NCBI RefSeq assembly: GCF_014640295.1
Contig: NZ_BMGR01000011.1
Coordinates: 62,001 to 126,000, forward strand
Direction of reading: 5' to 3'
Source of the DNA: Paenibacillus abyssi
GTDB lineage: Bacteria > Bacillota > Bacilli > Paenibacillales > Paenibacillaceae
DNA: 64,000 nt
Both the position numbers and the translations under genes were made by a program. Positions 51,098 through 59,500 of this stretch are shown piece by piece (positions within the stretch are counted from its first letter, which is position 1; each line of letters begins with the position of its first letter). The notes beneath the pieces are model-generated. The model searched no databases and was not told where the DNA came from. It saw only the letters and a list, made by a program, of their open reading frames with translations.

Positions 51098-51421
51098 TTA
51101 AAAGATCCAACGCAGCAGAGCGGCAGCCGCGATGCCCACAAGCACTGTGGCCAGCAAGCTCTTCGTCCGTAAGGCAGTAAGCAAGGTGGGGACGATCACC
51201 GCAAGATTCAACCAATCGATCGTTGGAGTGGATGCGGTATTGTTGATGACCCCTTGCACAATCAGCGCGGTTAACAGGCAAACAGGGATAAACGAAAGCC
51301 ACTTCAGGAAGGGCTTGGGCAAATTCACATTCCGGACAAGCACAAAGGGCAGAATCCGGGGGAGAAATGTAACGAGCGCGCAGCCCAATATGATCAGCAG
51401 TATGGAAAGATCGACTTTCAT
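51098..51421 (-). CDS. azlD: Branched-chain amino acid exporter small subunit AzlD
   Basis: A 107-aa membrane protein with three or four helices. LIILGCALVTFLPRILPFVLV is the AzlD signature (GmalvTylpRllPf), followed by FLKWLSFIPVCLLTALIVQGV and LAVIVPTLLTALRTKSLLATVLVGIAA. AzlC and AzlD together export branched-chain amino acids or analogues such as 4-azaleucine. Its ATG (51421) overlaps the azlC stop by four bases. Confidence 0.9.
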   Translation of the reverse strand: MKVDLSILLIILGCALVTFLPRILPFVLVRNVNLPKPFLKWLSFIPVCLLTALIVQGVINNTASTPTIDWLNLAVIVPTLLTALRTKSLLATVLVGIAAAALLRWIF

Positions 51422-52125
51422 TTATCCATCACCACCCCGATAGTGGCCACGATCAAGGTAGACAGAAGTACAGCCATATAAGTAGTGAAAAAGAAAGATA
51501 GTACGAACATCGCAATAATGACATATATAATTAAGGTTAAATAGAACCTCAGCTTGGAGGAAGGCATGGCTGAGATCTGAAGCAGGAGCAGCGCCACGAA
51601 CATGGCCGTCAAAGAAAAATCCAAGCCATAAACGACTGGATCGGTGATCCAGCTCCCAAGCCAGCCTCCCGCCATGCAAGAGACGATCCAGGTCAGATAA
51701 GCCGCGACATTTAGTCCGTTCATCCAGCGGTCGTTCACCTTAAAACCTCTGGCTATTCGATTGGAAGCAACTCCGAACGATTCATCCGTTAACAGTGAAC
51801 CGATTCCGATGTTTTTGAGCAGCGGATAAGCTGAAAAATGGGGCGCAAGCGCCGCACTCATCAAAAAATGGCGTAGATTCACAATAAATGTAGTTGCAAT
51901 GATCGCGGATACCGGGCTGGCCGAGATCAGCATAGCGCAGATGATAAACTGGGATGCGCCGGCATATACCAGAGCAGATAACAGCCCGATCTCCAATATG
52001 CTGAGGTGAGCGGAGGTACCGACAATCCCTGCTGCAAAACCGATGCTGATGTATCCCAAGAGAGTGGGGACGCAATCTTTGATTCCTTGCATGAATGTGG
52101 GTGATGCTTCCCGGTTCCTATCCAA
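51418..52125 (-). CDS. azlC: Branched-chain amino acid exporter large subunit AzlC
   Basis: A 235-aa membrane protein with about seven helices. FMQGIKDCVPTLLGYISIGFAAGIVG is the AzlC start, followed by VYAGASQFIICAMLISA and FIVNLRHFLMSAALAP, the core family motifs. The start is TTG at 52125, inside the stop of a 19-codon leader frame (TTGGATAG), so its translation is probably coupled to that leader; no good ribosome binding site of its own is seen at the right distance, GAAGGG being about 12 bases upstream. Confidence 0.88.
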   Translation of the reverse strand: MDRNREASPTFMQGIKDCVPTLLGYISIGFAAGIVGTSAHLSILEIGLLSALVYAGASQFIICAMLISASPVSAIIATTFIVNLRHFLMSAALAPHFSAYPLLKNIGIGSLLTDESFGVASNRIARGFKVNDRWMNGLNVAAYLTWIVSCMAGGWLGSWITDPVVYGLDFSLTAMFVALLLLQISAMPSSKLRFYLTLIIYVIIAMFVLSFFFTTYMAVLLSTLIVATIGVVMDK

Positions 52126-52177
52126 GACAGATCAGCCCTTCAACATACACCGCCACGGTTGCGATTTGTTTAATCAT
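52118..52177 (-). CDS. 19-aa leader frame or VOC-protein remnant overlapping azlC
   Basis: ATG at 52177 is preceded by a strong AGGAGG. The peptide reads MIKQIATVAVYVEGLICLG and its TAG overlaps the azlC start. MIKQIATVAVYVED is the usual beginning of many VOC (glyoxalase-like) proteins, so it may be the 5' remnant of such a gene that now provides translation to azlC. No run of Leu, Ile or Val codons typical of attenuator peptides is present. Confidence 0.5.
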   Translation of the reverse strand: MIKQIATVAVYVEGLICLG

Positions 52178-52391
52178 TGGGCAGGCCTCCTGAAGGTGAT
52201 TTTTGACTAACACATTATATTTTATCTCATTTATCGGCGAAACCAAAACCATCGATTTCCATAAAACGTTACTAGCTTTTGCTGAATAGGACTGCAATCG
52301 CTGCAATCGGGTGATATTATGATATAATGTTAAGAAATTCGAATTTATGTGGATTCTCGCTAATTTTCTCTTTCTTTCGACCTTGATTCTA

Positions 52392-52420
52392 TTGACTGTT
52401 CTTTTAATATCCTATAGGAT
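52392..52420 (+). promoter_or_regulatory. Possible promoter of the sugar ABC operon with overlapping palindrome
   Basis: TTGACT (52392-52397) and TAGGAT (52415-52420) are 17 bases apart. The -10 overlaps a perfect 12-base palindrome ATCCTATAGGAT (52409-52420), which could be an operator. The start codon lies 50 bases further on. Confidence 0.4.
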
Positions 52421-52470
52421 TACTAATATTAAAAAACATCATTATATGAAGTGTAAAAGGGGAGAAAACA

Positions 52471-53595
52471 ATGCGTAACAAAAACTTGCGTGCACTGGCT
52501 GGACTGCTGATGGCGGTCGTGCTGATCGTTACCGGATGCGGACAAGCTTCCACCGGTGGTAATGCGGGCGGAACAGCGAATCTGCCATCTGAAGTGGTAG
52601 ATCAGCTGCCTGCAGCGATTGCTGAAAAAGATCAGATCAAATTAATGGTCGTCCGTAAAATCGGCGGCGATGACCATACGGCACAATTTTTAGCCGGCGC
52701 TAAGCAGGAGGGTGAAGCACTTGGATTCCAGGTGGACACGTTCTCCGCAGACGGCGATACAGCCAAGTTCCATGATGCGATTGCTCAAGCGATGGAAAGC
52801 GGCTATGACGGCTTCATCATTTCACATGGTGATGACCCGGCTACTGTAGAAGATGTTCAAAAGCTTAACGACAAAGGAATTCCAGTCGTTGCCTTTGATT
52901 CGGTTCCGGAATTGGCGAACATTCCTGGCGTGACGCTTACTTCCCAGGATGACGAAGCATTGGCGCAATTTGCGCTGGATCGTCTGGTCGAGGAACAGAG
53001 CGGAGAAGCAAACATTATTTATCTATGGGTAGACGGATTTCCGCCAATGGTACGCCGTAATGCAGTATATCAGGATATGCTGCAGCAGCATCCCGGCCTG
53101 AAAGAAATTGAACGTTTCGGTGTTGCCGCAAGCGATACCTCCGTTCAAACGCAAAATGCGGTTGCCGCTATGCTGACCAAACATCCAAAGGGTGAGATTG
53201 ACGCGATCTTCGCGACATGGGATGCATTTGCGATCGGTGCAGCTAGAGCTGTAAAGGAAGCGGGCCGCGATGAAATCAAAATTTACGGTATCGACGTTTC
53301 GAATGCCGATTTGCAGATCATGCAAGAAGAGAACAGCCCATGGGTAGCTACGGCAGCTGTTGATCCGAAAATGATCGGCGCTGTCAATGTGCGGCTGCTT
53401 GCGAAAAAAATCGCTGGAGAAGAAACGCCGGCAACTTACAATCTTGAAGCGGCTCTGATCGACCGCGATACCTTGGCAAAATCAGGCGAAGCTGTGAATA
53501 TGGTTAATCTGGCTAACGTAATCCCTGGCTGGGGAACAACAGATGCATTCGAGGAAGATTGGATGAAAGCTTTGAAGGAAGCTAACAGCAAATAA
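52471..53595 (+). CDS. Sugar-type ABC transporter substrate-binding lipoprotein
   Basis: A 374-aa extracellular lipoprotein. LLMAVVLIVTGCGQ is the lipobox. The mature part is a type I periplasmic-binding fold of the RbsB class: FLAGAKQEGEALGFQV, AIAQAMESGYDGFIISHGDDPATV, GIPVVAFDSVPE, FATWDAFAIGAARAVKEAG and IYGIDVSNADLQIM. It is the ligand receptor of the ABC importer encoded by the next two genes. The sugar cannot be told; the family covers pentoses, hexoses, autoinducer-2 and nucleosides. AAAGGGGAG precedes ATG 52471. Confidence 0.9.
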   Translation: MRNKNLRALAGLLMAVVLIVTGCGQASTGGNAGGTANLPSEVVDQLPAAIAEKDQIKLMVVRKIGGDDHTAQFLAGAKQEGEALGFQVDTFSADGDTAKFHDAIAQAMESGYDGFIISHGDDPATVEDVQKLNDKGIPVVAFDSVPELANIPGVTLTSQDDEALAQFALDRLVEEQSGEANIIYLWVDGFPPMVRRNAVYQDMLQQHPGLKEIERFGVAASDTSVQTQNAVAAMLTKHPKGEIDAIFATWDAFAIGAARAVKEAGRDEIKIYGIDVSNADLQIMQEENSPWVATAAVDPKMIGAVNVRLLAKKIAGEETPATYNLEAALIDRDTLAKSGEAVNMVNLANVIPGWGTTDAFEEDWMKALKEANSK

Positions 53596-53603
53596 TGAAT
53601 TCA

Positions 53604-53634
53604 GGCGCTCTTATCGCATCCAGATAAGGGCGCC
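53604..53634 (+). terminator. Attenuating hairpin between receptor and ATPase genes
   Basis: GGCGCTCTTATC (53604-53615) pairs with GATAAGGGCGCC (53623-53634), one G-T-like mismatch. There is no T run, so it more likely stabilises the receptor mRNA, a usual way to make more binding protein than transporter. Confidence 0.6.
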
Positions 53635-53664
53635 GTATCCTGTTTGGAAGGGATGGCGGACTTG

Positions 53665-55185
53665 ATGAATGGCTCGGAGGCATACCGCTTACATATGAAA
53701 AATATCTCGATCGCCTTTCCGGGCGTTCAGGCTTTAACCGACGTCGATTTTTACACGGACCCCGGAAGGACGCATGCCCTGATCGGCGCGAACGGGGCAG
53801 GAAAGTCCACTCTCATGAAAGTGCTGTCCGGGGCGTATCACCATTACACCGGTGAGATCTGGATTGGCGATAAGCAAGTTGACATCCGTTCACCTAAAGA
53901 CGCGAAGGATCACGGTATTCAGATTGTTTACCAAGAGGTTGATACAGCGCTTATATCAGGCTTGACCGTCGGGGAAAACATTATGATTGAGCAAACAGTG
54001 CACGACATGCGGGGAAAGCATATCATTCGCTGGAAACAGCTGCATCAAACGGCACAAGGTATTCTGGATAAGATGAATGTCAGGGTATCCTCCAAAAAGC
54101 TGGTTAACGAGCTATCGCTTGCAGAGAAACAAATGGTACTCATTGCCAGAGCCGTTTCCAAGCAGTGCCGTTATCTTGTGCTCGACGAACCGACGGCCCC
54201 GCTAAGCCACAATGAAACGGAGCAATTGTTCCGCCTGATCAGATCGTTGAGATCGGAAGGGGTCGGCATTATCTTCATCTCTCATCGTCTCCCGGAGTTA
54301 TTTGAGATCTGTGATGATATCACGATTATGCGGGATGGTCGGCTTGTGACCAGAGATAAGATCGCAGAATTGGATCAGCCTAAAGTTGTCGAGTATATGC
54401 TTGGGGAGAAGCTGGAAGCGCAGTTTCCTCAGACAGAGCGATCAATTGGCGACAAATGGTTCGAGGCGCGCGGTATTCATGATCCGGGCAAAGTCAACCA
54501 TGTCGATTTCCATATTCACCAGGGAGAGATTGTCGGAATTGCCGGACTGGTAGGAGCGGGCAAAACCGAGCTGTGCAGAGCGTTATTTGGAGCTTCGCCG
54601 ACAGCCTCGGGAGAGATATGGCTTCAAGGACGGAAGCTTCACGTCGGATCACCGCACCAAGCTGTCCGGCAGGGACTTGCACTTGTGCCGGAAGAACGGC
54701 GTAAGGAGGGCGTTTTCGTGGAAGAGCCTGTTTCCGCTAATCTGACCGCAGCCGTGCTTTCCCGGTTCTGCAGCTGGGGTTCTTGGCTAAGCTTGCGTAA
54801 AGAAAAGGAAGCGTCCGAAGCCATCATCCGAAGTCTAGGAATCAAAACCCCAAGCGAAAAAACAAAGGTGCAAAATCTCTCAGGCGGAAACCAGCAAAAA
54901 GTAGCGATCGGCAAGTGGCTCCTGGCGGATGCGGATGTATATATCTTCGATGAACCTACCAAAGGTGTCGATGTCGGGGCCAAGCGGGATATTTTTGAAC
55001 TTGTAACGGAACTGGCGCGTAGAGGGAAATGCATCTTGTACGCCTCCAGTGAATTATCGGAGATCATCGGCATTACGGACAGAGTGTATGTGATGTACGA
55101 CGGAGGGATCAAAAAGGAATTGGAAACGCGGCAAACCGATGAGGAGGAGATATTGTTGTACAGCACAGGAGGCGGGTTGACATGA
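53665..55185 (+). CDS. Sugar ABC transporter ATPase (RbsA-like, two ATPase domains)
   Basis: A protein of about 506 aa with two fused ABC domains. The first has Walker A GANGAGKST, NELSLAEKQMV as signature and Walker B YLVLDEPTAPLS; the second has a modified Walker A GLVGAGKTE, signature NLSGGNQQKV and Walker B VYIFDEPTKGVD. This is the RbsA/MglA pattern. Several starts are possible; ATG 53665 or TTG 53662 stand 9-12 bases after GGAAGGG (53646-53652), whereas ATG 53653 is too close to it. The end overlaps the permease gene by four bases. Confidence 0.92.
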   Translation: MNGSEAYRLHMKNISIAFPGVQALTDVDFYTDPGRTHALIGANGAGKSTLMKVLSGAYHHYTGEIWIGDKQVDIRSPKDAKDHGIQIVYQEVDTALISGLTVGENIMIEQTVHDMRGKHIIRWKQLHQTAQGILDKMNVRVSSKKLVNELSLAEKQMVLIARAVSKQCRYLVLDEPTAPLSHNETEQLFRLIRSLRSEGVGIIFISHRLPELFEICDDITIMRDGRLVTRDKIAELDQPKVVEYMLGEKLEAQFPQTERSIGDKWFEARGIHDPGKVNHVDFHIHQGEIVGIAGLVGAGKTELCRALFGASPTASGEIWLQGRKLHVGSPHQAVRQGLALVPEERRKEGVFVEEPVSANLTAAVLSRFCSWGSWLSLRKEKEASEAIIRSLGIKTPSEKTKVQNLSGGNQQKVAIGKWLLADADVYIFDEPTKGVDVGAKRDIFELVTELARRGKCILYASSELSEIIGITDRVYVMYDGGIKKELETRQTDEEEILLYSTGGGLT

Positions 55186-56177
55186 CAACGGCATCCGGAC
55201 CCGTTAGGAATAAGGCTGCTTTTAATTTGTTCGATTTTTTATACAAGTATGGAACGATCATCACGATTCTGCTGTTAGTCGCCGTATTCGGCACCATTAC
55301 AGATAGTTTTCTGAGTACAACCAATATCATTAATATATTGCGTTCCATCTCGATTGTCACGATTATCGCAATCGGGCTCACGGTTTCGCTGACTGTCGGA
55401 GGCTTCGATCTATCAGTCGGCTCCATCGCCTCCGTTGCCAATGCAGTCATCATCTCGCTATTTGTATGGCATGGGCAGAGCGTAGGCGTCGGCATTGCTG
55501 TAACGGTATTATTCTGTTTGATCATTGGATTAATCAATGCGTTTTTGGTTATCAACTTTAAAATTCAGGATATGCTGATGACCTTGGCTACCATGTTTGT
55601 GTTTCAGGGCGTTGCTCTTACGTATACGAGAGGAGCTACCGTCTCACAGAACATGATCATGCCTGATGGAAGCTTTGCGACCGGGCAGATTCCGGTATTG
55701 TTCGGGAAAATCGGCCAAGTGCCATGGATCATTCTTATTATGCTGTTCGTTGTGGCAGCAGTGCATATGTTCTTGACGTATACCAAGCATGGCCGGTACA
55801 TGTATATGATCGGCGGTAACCGGGAAGCGGCAGAGCTTTCAGGAATTGCAGTGAGCAGATACCGGTTGATCGCTTATTTGGTATCGGCCTTATTCGCCGC
55901 AATCGGCGGCATTATTCTCGGCGCGCGCGTAATGAGCGCTGAGGTAAATGCTGGAAGCCCATACCTTATGGATGCTGTAGCAGCGGCTTTCATCGGTTAT
56001 TCCGTATTGGGGGCAGGCAAGCCGAACGCCCTGGGTACATTTGTTGGAGCGGTACTGATCGGTATCCTGCAGAATGGTCTCATTATGCTGTCTGTACCGT
56101 ATTATGCGATGGATATTGTGAAAGGCTCCGTGCTGGCGTTAGCCTTGGCGCTCACTTATTACAAAAGAAGCCGTTAA
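55182..56177 (+). CDS. Sugar ABC transporter permease (RbsC-like)
   Basis: A 331-aa membrane protein with eight or more helices. IGLTVSLTVGGFDLSVGSIASVANAV is the RbsC signature, followed by GLINAFLVINFKIQDMLMTLATMFVFQGVAL and the EAA-like GGNREAAELSGIAVSRYRLIAY, then GIILGARVMSAEVNAGSPYLMDAVAAAFIG. It forms a homodimeric channel with the ATPase. Only one permease gene is present, as in ribose and galactose importers. A terminator follows. Confidence 0.93.
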   Translation: MTTASGPVRNKAAFNLFDFLYKYGTIITILLLVAVFGTITDSFLSTTNIINILRSISIVTIIAIGLTVSLTVGGFDLSVGSIASVANAVIISLFVWHGQSVGVGIAVTVLFCLIIGLINAFLVINFKIQDMLMTLATMFVFQGVALTYTRGATVSQNMIMPDGSFATGQIPVLFGKIGQVPWIILIMLFVVAAVHMFLTYTKHGRYMYMIGGNREAAELSGIAVSRYRLIAYLVSALFAAIGGIILGARVMSAEVNAGSPYLMDAVAAAFIGYSVLGAGKPNALGTFVGAVLIGILQNGLIMLSVPYYAMDIVKGSVLALALALTYYKRSR

Positions 56178-56213
56178 TATCTTAAGGTCTCCTAAAGCTG
56201 CCTTTGTTGTTAG

Positions 56214-56259
56214 ATTCGCCGCCCACTTCCGTTTACGGAAGCAGGGCGGCGAATTTTTT
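56214..56259 (+). terminator. Intrinsic terminator of the ABC operon
   Basis: ATTCGCCGCCC (56214-56224) pairs with GGGCGGCGAAT (56244-56254), with an inner TTCC/GGAA hairpin, then TTTTTTA. Confidence 0.88.
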
Positions 56260-56546
56260 ATTTGATAAAATGATTGGTTTTTAAGAAAACAAGCATCAAA
56301 CTACCATAAATGGTAATGACTCTCGCCTACTAATAAAAGCAGTCTGACACTACAATTTTATTTATAGGTTAGTAATCGTTTGCTTGAAAGTGGTTTAGCG
56401 GATGGACAATGGTGAACCCTAATTTCATGAAAGGCGGTGATGCTGCCGGAAAAATCTAATAGAAATGGCCGGAATAACTGCTATCGCAAGAAGCAACCTC
56501 AGGTTGAAGCTTCTAATAATTGAAGGAATGAAAGGTGGTTATAGTG
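56260..56546. other. Intergenic region before the large SLH protein
   Basis: AT-rich leader. It includes a possible 27-codon frame (56440-56523) only two bases behind AAAGGCGG, too close for a normal start, and a tiny ACCATAAATGGT repeat. A promoter for the SLH gene must lie here but no clear -35/-10 pair was found. Confidence 0.45.
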
Positions 56547-59500
56547 ATGATAAAACAGTTCGTGAGACCCATATCCGCATTTCTTGTATTCATCTTGATC
56601 GTCTCTTTGCTTCCGCCGTTTACTGCGGGAGTATCGGCGGAAGATATCGTATCAGATAACGGTGCTACTGTGCAGTCGACAGTAACGGAGAGCGTTTATC
56701 TTGTATCACAGGACAGCACGCAAAAGCTTGAAATGAACTATATTAATACGGCTATCGATACTACAACTACAGATTATGCCGCATTATTTACAAGCGGTGC
56801 AAATGTCACGAATACGGTGTACAACGATGAAGTCTTGGTTAAACAATATGATGTGGCGATCCAAGTGGATGCTTACGGGAATGTTCTTGAGGCATATGGT
56901 CCCGATGCGGATCCGCCGACAGAATGGGCCGTTGACCAGAATGTGAAGATCCCGCCCGGCGGTTATGTGGTGCTCGCGGGGGACAGCTCATGGGATACAT
57001 CCACTCACAGGAAACCTTTATTTCTTCATTACCAGAAAGGACATTCTGTCAGTCTGGAGAAAGGAGGCATGCCGGTAACCGCTGTTGATTATTTGAATCC
57101 AAAGCCCGGATTGACAGTGAATACGCCATCGGGAACTACGGTTACGTCACCAGTTTTTTCGATGAATGGATATGTGACAAATTACGCGGATGAAATTGGA
57201 CTACGCCTTACCGTCAATCAGCAGGCGGCCAATATAACGGCAAACGGAAGCTTTATGCCGACAGTTTTTTTAGCTCCGGGAGCAAATACATTAACACTCG
57301 AGCTTTGGATCGGGCATAAGCAGGTAGCTACAACGGCAATAACAGTGACCTATGACAATTCCGGGCAATCCGGTGATTACATCGAGGTAGAGGCGGCTCC
57401 GAAGGATATCAGCATCGGTGTCAGCGGCCCCCGTCAAAAGATCGATGTCATCGATAAAGATGTCACGGGGATCCCCAATGTGATTGCACTCTTTACGCGA
57501 GATTACGGAAATACAATTATTGTGCCGCAATTCAATGTAGCTGTTCAAGTCGATGCGAACAATCAGGTGCTGAGCGTTGTTAATCCATCGATTGACGGAA
57601 AAACACCTAACTGGGCGGGACCGACGGTGCTTGAAATACCCGAGGGCGGTTACGTACTTTATGCCCAAGACACCAGCTATGCCAATAACAATATTAAACG
57701 GTTTTTGGCAACCAGTTTTAAAGTGAACGACATTATCAAGCTGCGCAAGAACAATGAAGTCGTTTCGATTAAGGACTTAATGAGCGGCAATGGCTTGATC
57801 GCGAGGCTTGCCCTGAATAATAATTCATTCTATACGGTCACGAGCAACCAGACTGTCATTTCGGGAATGATCTTGAATATTGATGATCTGAACGCACTCT
57901 CTTTGACGCTGAATAATACTGCGGTATCAATCGCTGCAGACGGGACGTTCTCGCATATGTATCCACTCTCGAACGGTACGAATTACGTCGATGTAAAATT
58001 GACCAAGAATGGAATCGAACAGGATGTACGCCATCTTGTCATCTTCAGCAGGCCGGGGTTCTCTCCGCAGAAGGAAGTCATTCTGTGGGTCGATCAGGCA
58101 GCCAACGCGAGGAAGTTTCAAACCAGTGAACAGGTGTACGATTTCTTGAAGAAAGCGAAGGACAGCGGAGTTACAGACATTGCAATTGACGTGAAGGGAG
58201 TCGAAGGATTTGCTTCCTATAAGAAGAGTGATTTAACCGGACGACCTTATATCAGTGAGATTAAGACGCCGTCAAGGGCCGGCTCCAATCCGAATCTGGA
58301 CCTTCTCGAGGAATTTGTCAAACATGGACACGCGCTTGGCATGAAAATCCATGCGGCGATCAATGTATTTGCCGAAGGCTCTATCGCCAATAATGAATTT
58401 GCCGTTCTGGACCAGCATCTTGATTGGGAAGAGAGAGTCTATTATGCAGAGAATAACGGCGAGATTAAGCGGCTTCGTGAGAGCGCTAGAAAGGGCTTAG
58501 TGGCGTTCGTGAACCCTGCCAATGACGGAGTGAGGGATTATCAGCTTAAAACCTTCGAGGAAATCATCAAAAACTATAACGTCGATGGGGTCATTCATGA
58601 CCGGGGACGGTATGACAATGAAGGCGCTGATTTCAGTAATGAGACCCGGGTGAAATTCGAAGCATTCCTCCAGGCCCGAAATAAAACATTACAGAATTGG
58701 CCCACGGACATTTATAGCTATGTCAATAACGTACGCGTTGATGGTCCGCTCATCAATGATTGGTGGGAATTCCGTTCTGCGACGATAAAGAGTTTTTTCG
58801 GAGAAGTAAAACAGCTTGTTGACAGCTATGAAGTGTCAACGGGAAGAATTATTCAAGTTTCTTCTTATGTGGGCTCTTGGTTTGAGACGTATTATTTGAA
58901 CGGTGTGCATTGGGGCAGCACGAATTTCCGCTATGACGCAAGATTGGGACTGAATAATGAAGCCGTTTATACACCGGGATATTATCAAACCGGCTATATC
59001 GAATACCTCGATTTCTTGATGATCGGCGCTTATCAGACGACGGCCAGGGAAATTGAAAAATATATTACACTTGGCAATGTCGTCACCAATGGCGAAATAC
59101 CGTTATACGCCGGAATTGCTTTAAATAATGTGCAGACCCCGGCGATGCAGCGGGAAGTATTCCAGGCAGGCCTGAATACGACCAATGGCTTGATGCTGTT
59201 TGATGCATCCCAGATCAATTGGCCGATCGCAGCAGCGGCGCTGCGGGATGAGTTGTATGTGAAGGATTATCAGCTGGGTATGAGCTTGCCGGGCAATCCG
59301 GACAGTTTTCTGGAAGGCAATTATTACAATGTCAATCTGGTCGAAGACAATCTTAACGTGATGACGGATGCCTTCGCCTACTCCACGGGTACAAACCGGT
59401 TCGGCGTTGAGGTTGTGGTGGATGCGGCAGGTAACGTAACGAGAGTAGCTAACCGGAATCAAGCCATCAATTGGAGCTGGGGAGCGCCTGAGGAAAATAA

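Noticed and set aside
56440-56523. 27-codon frame before the SLH gene
   Set aside because: AAAGGCGG is only two bases from the ATG, and the peptide is not recognised. Kept as a weak possibility only.
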